DNA of 40,280 bases, taken from Candidatus Melainabacteria bacterium (lineage in GTDB: Bacteria > Cyanobacteriota > Vampirovibrionia > Obscuribacterales > Obscuribacteraceae). Shown piece after piece: positions 25,303 through 32,569 of this stretch. The stretch covers positions 1 through 40,280 of the forward strand of contig JADYYD010000155.1 of NCBI GenBank assembly GCA_020853845.1. Reading direction: 5' to 3'. Position numbers and translations under genes: made by a program. Every line of letters begins with the position of its first letter. Within the stretch, counting starts at the first letter, position 1. Under the pieces are notes generated by a model. It was not told the origin of the DNA, did no database searches, and was given only the letters and a program-made list of their open reading frames with translations.

Positions 25303-26628
25303 ATGGAAAATCAGCATAAGACAAGTGGGGTACCCGAGAATCCTGATGTCTTCAGCGCCGCTTTGGCCAATGTCATAAGGCTGGACGGCGACAAAGAGAC
25401 GATCATCGGCCAGGCATGGAAAGCGGCGCCGAATCTACTGGTTACGTGCGGCCATGTTGTCGAGCCGTTTATGGACTCGGCAAAGTCTTTGCAGATCAAA
25501 TTTCCCTCCTCCGGTAATCGCTATGCCGTACGAGAAGTGCGCTTGCATCCCAGCTTCGGCAGGCAGGCCGATCAACTTGTCACTTTCGATGCGGCAATTA
25601 TGCTTGTCGATTTATCCGGTCCTGAAAGAGAGGCCAGAGCTCTGCCCATTACCTTCGGCAAGGAGCTGAAAAACTTTCAGCCTCTGTCGGCGGTGCGCTA
25701 TCCGGTGCATCTTGGTCAGTATTCATCCACACCTGTGCCGCTTGCCCAATTGGGAAGAATGCTTGGAGAACTGAGACGCACGGACAGTTATCACATCCTG
25801 CACGATCTGGCTCTGGCGCCCGGTGATTCCGGGTCGCCTATATTCGATGATACTTCGGTTGTGGCAATGCATTGCGGAGACACGGCCAGTCTGCCCGGCT
25901 TGAACTTACCTACGACGTCCATACGGCTGGCTTTGTGGGTGGATGCTCTGAAAGAACTGGGAGTGGAAGAAAATCTCAAGCTGGTTCGGCCAAGATCCGC
26001 AAGAACGGCCGTCTCACCGATTTTGGCATTCTGCCTGGCGGCAATGATTGTTTTTGTAGTCGGCTCCGGTCTTTTGGCCAAGCCCATCATTGATTCATGG
26101 ACAATCAAGCACCCGCAAATAAAGCCGATCACCGTAGGCTTCGACAAGCCTCGTAACGAATATTATGAGGGCGAGCCCTTACTTATACGTTTTAAAGCTC
26201 ACAGCAGTTGTTTTGTCCACTTGTTCGAGATCGACGGTAGCAAAGTCACACTTTTATATCCACCGGCAGCCGGCGATCAAGTTGTTGCAGTTCCCGGAGA
26301 ATCAGTCACCATAAGCCATATCGGCGACATACCAATTGGAGTCGGCAAAGATCCTTCGAAATTTCTCTGGGTGGTCCTCCTAAATGCGCACGATCAACTG
26401 TTACAACCTTCAGATCGCAAACAAGACAGGGATAATATCGGCCTACTGAACATAAGCACCGATGAATTGATGGACAAAATCGACAGGATTGGCAAGGATG
26501 ATCCGCAAAAGATCCTCCATGTCGTGATGGACGGTCCCATTGCCACAAAGCCAAAACCAACCACTGAAACTAAAAGCAGTGCGGATTCGTCCGGGCAATT
26601 TCCAGCTCAGCAGTTCAAGGAACAGTAA
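25303..26628 (+). CDS. Trypsin-like serine protease domain, transmembrane segment and DUF4384-like domain
   Basis: A 441-residue protein. Residues 15-220 form a trypsin-like protease domain with a complete triad: H51 in TCGHVV, D96 in FDAAIM and S176 in GDSGSP. A single membrane segment spans about 236-258. The C-terminal part (about 275-420) fits DUF4384 (YYEGEPLLIRFKAHSSCFVH), a beta-rich domain typical of envelope proteins. There is no N-terminal signal peptide, so the simplest topology puts the protease in the cytoplasm and DUF4384 outside, the reverse of DegP-type proteases. The protease may act on a cytoplasmic partner when the outer domain senses something (inference). The ATG lacks a clear Shine-Dalgarno sequence. 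The next gene encodes an exported DUF4384 protein. Confidence 0.85.
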   Translation: MENQHKTSGVPENPDVFSAALANVIRLDGDKETIIGQAWKAAPNLLVTCGHVVEPFMDSAKSLQIKFPSSGNRYAVREVRLHPSFGRQADQLVTFDAAIMLVDLSGPEREARALPITFGKELKNFQPLSAVRYPVHLGQYSSTPVPLAQLGRMLGELRRTDSYHILHDLALAPGDSGSPIFDDTSVVAMHCGDTASLPGLNLPTTSIRLALWVDALKELGVEENLKLVRPRSARTAVSPILAFCLAAMIVFVVGSGLLAKPIIDSWTIKHPQIKPITVGFDKPRNEYYEGEPLLIRFKAHSSCFVHLFEIDGSKVTLLYPPAAGDQVVAVPGESVTISHIGDIPIGVGKDPSKFLWVVLLNAHDQLLQPSDRKQDRDNIGLLNISTDELMDKIDRIGKDDPQKILHVVMDGPIATKPKPTTETKSSADSSGQFPAQQFKEQ

Positions 26629-26738
26629 GCACGATAAACGAATATATAGATTCTGTCTGACAGGCAGGCACTTAGCCGACATCTGTTTTAGAATCTCATT
26701 ACAAGCGTGTTTTGCAGAACATAACTGAGGACGTCCGC

Positions 26739-27671
26739 ATGAAAGCAGCAAATCGGAAATTGACTTTGGCAAGCATTTTGGCTCTGGCAGTGTCTTTGAG
26801 TTTGGGCAACGGTTATGCTCTGGCTGAAGATAAAAAGAGCGAGCCGACAGTCGAAGATTTGAAAAATTCAAAAGAACGCAACGTAATTCTTTTGCCGCGA
26901 ACAAGTGCTGTGAGCGCTCCGCAAAATACCAAACAAGCAGCTATCAAACCGATCGCCGGCGGCAAGAAGACTCAGGCGGTGAAAACTGCAAAGAAGCATC
27001 AAATACAAGCCAAGTCACCGGCGAAGCCGGCAAACACCAATGCCGGCTGGAGACCAGCACCTGTTCTCGACGCCGCCAACACGCAAAGTGCCGACTCGAT
27101 TATCAGTGTCTGGCTCGATAAACGAGGAGCGGCACCGCAGTACAAACATGGCGACAAAATGAAAATCAACGTGTCGGCGAGCCAGGATTGCAATGTGATG
27201 ATCTTCGACTTCGACGGACGCGGCAAGTTGACACAACTTTTCCCCAATGAATATCAGCAAAAAACTCTGCTCAAGGCAGGAGACACTATCACATTCGGCG
27301 GTTCCGAAAGTCCCTTTGACTATCAAGTCAGCTTGCCCAAAGGTGCATCACGCGCCCAGGAAAAGATCTTTGTTTACGCCTATCCGATTACTGAAAAACC
27401 TTTATCCATCGCTCTCAGCACAGAGGAAGGCTCGCCTTTCAGAAGTGGCGAAATGACACTTGCACAATATAAAAAGCTGGTCGCGGAGTCGAAAGTCTTC
27501 TTCAGTGGCGGCAAGAGTGTTGCTACAACCAGTTCCGAACGCGACGTAAAAATAGTGCCCAAATCGGCGAATTTAACTGCGCCAGTAAAACTCGTAGCCG
27601 CGGAAGGGGACGACAGCGAAAAACGGCAACCGAACAAGAAAGAAGTCAGTTTCACAATTCTCGGCAAGTAA
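26739..27671 (+). CDS. Exported DUF4384-domain protein
   Basis: A 310-residue protein with a Sec signal peptide (1-29, basic start, hydrophobic core, cut near ALA), a Lys/Ala/Pro-rich flexible linker, and a DUF4384-like domain (about 120-240) with YKHGDKMKINVSASQDCNVM followed by the LFPNE turn. The C-terminal 60 residues are charged and probably disordered. The ATG at 26739 has GAGGA seven bases upstream, better than the TTG nine codons earlier. It matches the C-terminal domain of the preceding membrane protein in pattern, so the two may bind the same surface ligand or each other. The stop is followed by a partial repeat of the last codons (separate entry). Confidence 0.85.
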   Translation: MKAANRKLTLASILALAVSLSLGNGYALAEDKKSEPTVEDLKNSKERNVILLPRTSAVSAPQNTKQAAIKPIAGGKKTQAVKTAKKHQIQAKSPAKPANTNAGWRPAPVLDAANTQSADSIISVWLDKRGAAPQYKHGDKMKINVSASQDCNVMIFDFDGRGKLTQLFPNEYQQKTLLKAGDTITFGGSESPFDYQVSLPKGASRAQEKIFVYAYPITEKPLSIALSTEEGSPFRSGEMTLAQYKKLVAESKVFFSGGKSVATTSSERDVKIVPKSANLTAPVKLVAAEGDDSEKRQPNKKEVSFTILGK

Positions 27672-27694
27672 GTCGCAAAATTCTCGGCAAGTAA
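27656..27694. repeat. Local direct repeat at the end of the DUF4384 gene
   Basis: AATTCTCGGCAAGTAA, carrying the last codons and the stop codon, occurs at 27656-27671 and again at 27679-27694 (period 23). The second copy is outside the gene and not needed for termination. It looks like a small slippage or duplication event. Confidence 0.85.
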
Positions 27695-27766
27695 AAGTCC
27701 AAGACAGGAATTAGACAGCCGCACTGCGAGTTTTCGAATCCGGCTTGTCCGCATTTCAGCGCAATG

Positions 27767-27794
27767 AAAAAGGCACCGCGAGTAGTGCCTTTTT
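27767..27794 (+). terminator. Rho-independent terminator
   Basis: AAAAAGGCAC (27767-27776) pairs with GTGCCTTTTT (27785-27794) around an 8-base loop. The five T residues make it a good terminator for the DUF4384 gene. The A run on the other arm lets it also act leftward for the 27906-28634 gene. Confidence 0.85.
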
Positions 27795-27905
27795 CCGTCT
27801 GAGTTGTTTAAGCATCCCGTTCGCGTAAGGCTTCCTCAGACCAAAACTATTGCAATTAAGCGCTCGAATTGAGCTTCCTATAATCAGCGCGGGATTGAAG
27901 CGAGG

Positions 27906-28634
27906 CTAAAAACCAGGGCGACCCATTTGCAAGCGCAGAATTAGATCCGCATTCAAAATGCTTCCTGTATAACGATCACTGTGCACAAAGTGGTCGAAGG
28001 CTGCCGGAAAATCTGTTTGAGCGAGGGCTACTTCTTCCGGGCTGTAATAACCGACGAAACCTTCGCATGTGTATGCTGCCTGGTAGCCTGGGCCGGGAGG
28101 AGGTGGAATATTTTGCGAGCCGCCCGGACCACTCTGACCGGCACCTGTCATTACCGGCAAACCATCAGGGTAACCGCTTGCCGCTGTGTGACCTCTTTCA
28201 CCTGATTGACTCCATTCATTTTGATGAAACTCATCTCCGCCCCAGGCATCAGGCATATAACTGCCATGACCGGTGGTGAGGCCGGCATCGCGTTCATCCA
28301 TGATGCCTGTGTTGATCCTGTGGACTTTGCTGAAACCCATATATGGCGGCAGTCCGTATGTGCCCTCATCTCCGTAGATGTGAGCGGCGTGATGCTTAGC
28401 TTCCTTGACGAAGCTATCCGTGCGAGTCGGGGGCAAACCGTTTCTCCAACCGCTCTGATCGCCGGCGCTACTTGCGTTCGGAAGATTCGCCAGGCAGCCA
28501 GAAGCCGCTCGGCGGTTCATATTGCCTGAGGCATTGGCGCGGGCGAAACTTGCGAAACCTTGAGCCGTTGCCTGCCCGGTCGAGAATGCGATTAGAAACG
28601 CCAGAGCGATAGAAACAGTCAGCCAGTACTTCAA
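27906..28634 (-). CDS. Secreted Gly/Pro-rich hypothetical protein
   Basis: A 242-residue protein, not recognised. Residues 1-24 form a Sec signal peptide (WLTVSIALAFLIAFSTGQATA). The mature part is rich in Gly, Pro, Asn, His and aromatic residues with little predicted structure, typical of a surface or matrix protein. A C-terminal stretch (about 185-242) looks helical with some hydrophobic residues. The TTG start at 28632-28634 has GAGGA seven bases upstream and the signal peptide begins right after it, which supports this unusual start codon. The gene ends at the 27767-27794 terminator. A TATAAT at 27879-27884 points into its 3' end on the opposite strand. Confidence 0.72.
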   Translation of the reverse strand: MKYWLTVSIALAFLIAFSTGQATAQGFASFARANASGNMNRRAASGCLANLPNASSAGDQSGWRNGLPPTRTDSFVKEAKHHAAHIYGDEGTYGLPPYMGFSKVHRINTGIMDERDAGLTTGHGSYMPDAWGGDEFHQNEWSQSGERGHTAASGYPDGLPVMTGAGQSGPGGSQNIPPPPGPGYQAAYTCEGFVGYYSPEEVALAQTDFPAAFDHFVHSDRYTGSILNADLILRLQMGRPGF

Positions 28635-28766
28635 TTGCGCGTCCTCAAATCAAACCGATTCATGCCACGCACTTTAACGGTTGTCATTGGCGTCTTTTGG
28701 GCGCAATATTGGCAAAATAGGGGCAACTCCAAATTCACTCGAAAAACTTTGGAGTGCGCATTCAAA

Positions 28767-28792
28767 AAAGGCATTCGTTAAAGGCATTCGTT
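28767..28792. repeat. Exact tandem duplication, 13 bp x 2
   Basis: AAAGGCATTCGTT at 28767-28779 is repeated without a gap at 28780-28792, just before the ATG at 28799 of the histidine kinase. Thirteen is not a multiple of three, so the duplication would shift the frame if it lay in coding sequence. Confidence 0.95.
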
Positions 28793-28798
28793 GCGCCG

Positions 28799-30598
28799 AT
28801 GACTCTTTCCCTGGGAAAAAAGGCTCTCATACTGGTGACAGTGCCGTTGGTGTTCGAGCTTGGTTTTGTCGGTACTTTTGCATATCTAGTCAGCCAGGTG
28901 GACCATGAGCGGGCTCGTGAAGCGCATGCCCGCGACGTAGCAGGACATCTGAACGTTTTGCTGCGTCTGGTTATGGAAAGAAGCTCATCGCTCATCGTTG
29001 CGCATTTCACCAGTCGAGAAACATTCCGGCGTCGCGCCGATCTTGCCAAGAAGCGCTTTTACAGAGAAAAGGAAATCATCACGAACCTAGTGGCGGACAA
29101 TCCGCATGAAAAAGAGTCATGGGACAAAGTCTACAAATTGATGAATGAAGGCGATCGTTATTTCGACCATGCAAAAACGATGGTGGATATCGGCAACAAG
29201 CTGGCGGCCGGAATGGAGATGGTGAAAGTAAACCGACTGATGGCCGACGTTTTCCAGGCAATCGATCATCTGGTGGAAGAGCAGGAAGCTGAAACTCTCG
29301 AGCGCAAGAACAAACAAGCAGCAGTACGCAAACAGATAGAAGTGCTTATCTATGCAGCCGTTGCCTTCAATATCTTGCTTGCCCTCGGGCTGGCTCTAGC
29401 ATTCAACAAAAGCACGGCACAGCGACTGAAAGTGCTCCTGGACAACACTTACAAACTGGCATCCCAGCAGCCGCTTTCACCTCCTTTGCGAGGAGATGAC
29501 GAACTGGCTCAACTGGACGGCACATTTAGAAAAATGGCTGAAGCATTGGCTTCGATGAGGCGTAAGGAAAGCGCCATTTTGAGCAGCGCAGCCGATATCA
29601 TCTGCTCGCTCGATCAGGAAAGACGATTTACGCAAGCCAATCCAGCAGCCGCACAACAATGGGGTTATGAAATCGACGACTTGCTTGGACGACGTCTGGA
29701 TCAAATATTGGATGAAGAAGATCAAAAGGCAACACTTGAGCAGATTGGCAAAATTATCGAAGCCAACGGTCATGGTAATTTCACCAATCGTGTCATTACA
29801 AAAGACGGCAGTGAAAGAGATTGCGAATGGTCGGTGGTGTGGTCGCATGAAGAAAAGTCTTTGATGTGCGTTGTGCACGACATTACAGAACGCAAACAAA
29901 TCGATCAGATGAAACGAGATTTCGTGGCGATGGTAAGCCATGATTTGCGCACGCCTCTAACCTCTATCCAGATGGTTCATTCACTTCTCTCAGCCGGCGC
30001 GTATGGCGAGCTTACAGAAGACGGTTTGGAAAGCGTCAGCGGCGCACAAGACTGTTGCGACCGTTTGATTACTCTAGTCAACGATCTTCTTGATTTAGAG
30101 CGCATGGAATCCGGGCGCATGGACCTGAATGTAGAGTCAGTACAGGTTTCGGAAATTATCGCAGCGTCTTTGAATATGGTGAAAAACGCGATCAAACAGA
30201 AAAAGATCCAATTGACCATAGAGAACAGCATCGACCCATTCGTAAAAGCTGATAAGGAAAGAATGATTCAAGTGCTGCTGAACCTGATCGCCAACGCAGT
30301 GAAATTCTCGCCCGAAAATTCGGGGCTTCTCATATCCGTCGTAAAAGACAACGAATTCGCCACCATCAATGTCAAAGATGAAGGCAGAGGGGTTCCTGAA
30401 AATCAGAAAACCTCAATATTCGAGCGTTTCAAACAAGTCAACAAAAGCGATTCCAAAGGTCGAAAAGGCAGTGGGCTAGGGTTGGCAATCTCCAAGGCAA
30501 TCGTGGAATTGCACGGCGGTCAGATTGGCGTCGAATCTGAAGAGGGAAAGGGCAGCACCTTTTACTTCAGCCTGCCTCTTGCTGCACCGGAAGCGTAG
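28799..30598 (+). CDS. Sensor histidine kinase with HAMP and PAS domains
   Basis: A 599-residue membrane kinase. Order: TM1 (about 8-31), a helical periplasmic segment, TM2 (about 184-202), HAMP (203-255), PAS (about 258-370, ending in the DITERKQ motif), HisKA with H381 in MVSHDLRTPL, and HATPase_c with LLNLIANAVKFSP, VKDEGRGVP, IFERF and GSGLGLA. It is a paralogue of the kinase at 17188-18738 with an added PAS domain. I place the start at the ATG, because the 13-bp duplication upstream would otherwise shift the frame; a GTG at 28754 (15 codons earlier) is the alternative. Neither has a good ribosome site. The response regulator gene starts 59 bases later, so this is a two-component pair. 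Confidence 0.93.
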   Translation: MTLSLGKKALILVTVPLVFELGFVGTFAYLVSQVDHERAREAHARDVAGHLNVLLRLVMERSSSLIVAHFTSRETFRRRADLAKKRFYREKEIITNLVADNPHEKESWDKVYKLMNEGDRYFDHAKTMVDIGNKLAAGMEMVKVNRLMADVFQAIDHLVEEQEAETLERKNKQAAVRKQIEVLIYAAVAFNILLALGLALAFNKSTAQRLKVLLDNTYKLASQQPLSPPLRGDDELAQLDGTFRKMAEALASMRRKESAILSSAADIICSLDQERRFTQANPAAAQQWGYEIDDLLGRRLDQILDEEDQKATLEQIGKIIEANGHGNFTNRVITKDGSERDCEWSVVWSHEEKSLMCVVHDITERKQIDQMKRDFVAMVSHDLRTPLTSIQMVHSLLSAGAYGELTEDGLESVSGAQDCCDRLITLVNDLLDLERMESGRMDLNVESVQVSEIIAASLNMVKNAIKQKKIQLTIENSIDPFVKADKERMIQVLLNLIANAVKFSPENSGLLISVVKDNEFATINVKDEGRGVPENQKTSIFERFKQVNKSDSKGRKGSGLGLAISKAIVELHGGQIGVESEEGKGSTFYFSLPLAAPEA

Positions 30599-30657
30599 CC
30601 CGAACGAACCCAACTTTGCGATATCATTATCTCGAAACACCGGCGAGCATTTTTCCT

Positions 30658-31341
30658 GTGGCGAAAGTTCTAATTGTCGAAGACGATATTCAGCTATCGA
30701 AATTGGTGCGTGATTGGCTGAAGATGGAAAGGCACGAGGTTGAAGTCGTGAACGACGGGCAAGAAGGCTTAAATCGCTTGAAAGTCTACGATTACGACTT
30801 AATTGTGCTCGATCTAGAATTGCCGGTCATCGGCGGCATGGAAATTTTGAGAGAATTTCGCGCCACTGGAAAAAAAACACCGGTCCTAATTCTTACTGGG
30901 CGCACCAACATTGATGACAAAGAATTGGGGTTGGATTCCGGCGCTGATGATTATTTGACGAAACCTTTTCATGCCAAGGAATTGACGGCCAGAATTCGCG
31001 CGTTGATGCGGCGTGTTGGTGGACATATCGGATCGGTTTTAAAATCAGGCGATATCGAACTTGACAGAACCACATTCACCGTAAAGCGTACAGGTGTCGA
31101 TGTCAAATTGGTGCCAAAAGAATTTGCCCTGCTGGAATTTCTGATGAAAAATCCGGGCACAGTTTTTCCTGCTGAGGCTTTGCTCAACCGGGTATGGTCA
31201 AACGAGTCCGATGCGACCGTGGAAGCGCTCACAACTTGCATCAAACGCCTTCGCAAAAAGCTCGATGTTGAAGGCAAAGATTCAATTATCCGCAACGTCC
31301 ACGGCGTCGGCTACGGTCTGCGCATCGACCAAAACAGTTAA
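30658..31341 (+). CDS. OmpR/PhoB-family response regulator
   Basis: A 227-residue regulator. The receiver domain (1-118) has D9, D10, phosphoacceptor D52 in LIVLDLELP, T80 and K102 (TKPF). A winged-helix Trans_reg_C domain (about 130-222) has the KEFALLEFLMKNPG and VHGVGYGL segments typical of OmpR members. I chose the GTG at 30658, giving the typical MAKVLIVEDD start, over a TTG 14 codons upstream. It immediately follows the PAS-histidine kinase, its likely cognate partner. Target genes are not visible. A 40-bp palindrome lies 18 bases after the stop and could end this transcript. Confidence 0.93.
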   Translation: MAKVLIVEDDIQLSKLVRDWLKMERHEVEVVNDGQEGLNRLKVYDYDLIVLDLELPVIGGMEILREFRATGKKTPVLILTGRTNIDDKELGLDSGADDYLTKPFHAKELTARIRALMRRVGGHIGSVLKSGDIELDRTTFTVKRTGVDVKLVPKEFALLEFLMKNPGTVFPAEALLNRVWSNESDATVEALTTCIKRLRKKLDVEGKDSIIRNVHGVGYGLRIDQNS

Positions 31342-31358
31342 ATTTCACCACCCAATAG

Positions 31359-31398
31359 GGTCTGAAATTTAAACCGTTAACGGTTTAAATTTCAGACC
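31359..31398. repeat. Perfect 40-bp palindrome, GTTAAC-centred family, copy 2
   Basis: GGTCTGAAATTTAAACCGTT (31359-31378) is followed directly by its exact reverse complement (31379-31398). It lies 18 bases after the response regulator stop and 100 bases before the transposase-derived gene. The core AAACCGTTAACGGTTT is shared with the copy at 14500-14568, but the outer arm is GGTCTGAAA here and GGTTTTGAA there, each paired on its own far side. The match suggests that pairing, not the arm sequence, is kept. Possible roles are terminator, binding site or mobile repeat. Confidence 0.9.
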
Positions 31399-31498
31399 TC
31401 AGTTGCGGCTATCCAAATTTACAGATGTCAGCATCAAAAATTTTTGAACTTTTTGCTTCCTCAACTCGTATTCAAAAGAAAGAGAGGAGGAATTTCCA

Positions 31499-32518
31499 AT
31501 GGCAATATCAGATCGAGCAAAAGGATCAAATGCAAGAGCTGTCCTTACACTAAAGGATTTAGACGACGAGTTCGGTTCAGAGAGTGGATACAGGAGCGCA
31601 GCACTTCGCGACATCAACAAGAGAGAATCTGTTATATGCAAAAAGTGTGACCTCGAGAATAAAATCCCGTCATTAGATTTGCGCTCAATGCATTGCAAGG
31701 GCTGCAAATCGATAATTTGGCTAACGGCAGACACTTTCTATCATAAGGTTCGCTTGTTTCGTCCTCGTGTCGTCATAATGCGTTGGTTCGAAATGGGAAT
31801 TATAGTTAGCGCAAACCAAGCTGCAAAATTGCTCACAGTGTCAAACGACACCGTTAACCTTATCTACAAGCAGGTGGGAATTGTCGTTTCTAAACTGATG
31901 TTAGATAACATCGTTGAAGAACCTTCATCCAACTGCGTGGACATCATGGACAGGCGCAGTATTGAAACTCCGGCACGAGAACCTGCAGTAGCAGAGGAGT
32001 TTGAGATACAAGCGACTATGAAAAAGTGCCTGGGGCAAGATGCCAATTCCGACATAAAAGATGCAATACAACTTGAAGAAGATGAAAAAATTGCATTGGA
32101 CGTTCTTTCAGAAAAAATGTCATTTGATCAAATCTCAGAACTGCTGAAGATGGAACCGAGCGACCTGACGCGCATTCTTATGTCACTTGAGCTGAAAGGC
32201 TTAATCAAAGCCATGCCCGGTAGCAAATTCATCCGCAATGATTTGTCTGTTTCAGCTCAATCAAAAACCAAACCAGAAAACAAAATGTCCATAGCAACGA
32301 CATTTATGTATTTCGTAAAAGACTACTTTCAAGGCGTGAGCCGCAAATATCTGCAACTCTACGTCTCTTTGCACTGGATTTCATTCGACAGAATACGCTG
32401 GGAAACTAAAGCATTGCGCAAAGCATGCGCATCCCATCCCCACATTTCATACGAAGAAACTCTGAGCTACGTGACGCCGCCCATTGTCAAATTTATTCGA
32501 GAACGCAGAGTCGCATAG
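31499..32518 (+). CDS. IS1595/ISXO2 transposase-derived protein with DprA-type winged helix
   Basis: A 339-residue protein that looks like a domesticated transposase. Residues 47-69 form a zinc ribbon (C47xxC50, C66xxC69) and 71-127 a helix-turn-helix region in the IS1595/ISXO2 layout (WLTADTFYHKVRLF, then SANQAAKLLTVSNDTVN). Residues 265-300 (FVKDYFQGVSRKYLQLYVSL) match the C-terminal GVSxKYLxxY tail of those transposases. Between them, where a DDE core of about 150 residues would be expected, lies instead an acidic segment and a winged helix at 192-246 that resembles the DprA C-terminal domain (LMSLELKGLIKAMPGSKFIR). No DDE triad is visible, so it should not transpose. There are no flanking inverted repeats. 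Strong AGGAGG ribosome site before the ATG. The gene appears more A/T-rich than its neighbours by eye, as for transferred DNA. A DNA-binding role is inferred. Confidence 0.78.
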   Translation: MAISDRAKGSNARAVLTLKDLDDEFGSESGYRSAALRDINKRESVICKKCDLENKIPSLDLRSMHCKGCKSIIWLTADTFYHKVRLFRPRVVIMRWFEMGIIVSANQAAKLLTVSNDTVNLIYKQVGIVVSKLMLDNIVEEPSSNCVDIMDRRSIETPAREPAVAEEFEIQATMKKCLGQDANSDIKDAIQLEEDEKIALDVLSEKMSFDQISELLKMEPSDLTRILMSLELKGLIKAMPGSKFIRNDLSVSAQSKTKPENKMSIATTFMYFVKDYFQGVSRKYLQLYVSLHWISFDRIRWETKALRKACASHPHISYEETLSYVTPPIVKFIRERRVA

Positions 32519-32547
32519 AAAAGGGTGCGCTTACGCACACCCTTTTC
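32518..32547. terminator. Bidirectional rho-independent terminator
   Basis: GAAAAGGGTG (32518-32527) pairs with CACCCTTTTC (32538-32547) around a 10-base loop that can pair further (GCG with CGC). A and T runs at both ends make it a two-way terminator between the convergent transposase-derived gene and the superoxide dismutase gene. Its first base is the last base of the stop codon of the former. Confidence 0.85.
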
Positions 32548-32569
32548 CAACACATAACTTGCTCAGGAA

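Noticed and set aside
31499-32518. Intact insertion sequence of the IS1595 family
   Set aside because: No DDE catalytic core, no terminal inverted repeats or target duplications near the gene; the flanking palindrome and terminator belong to other elements.
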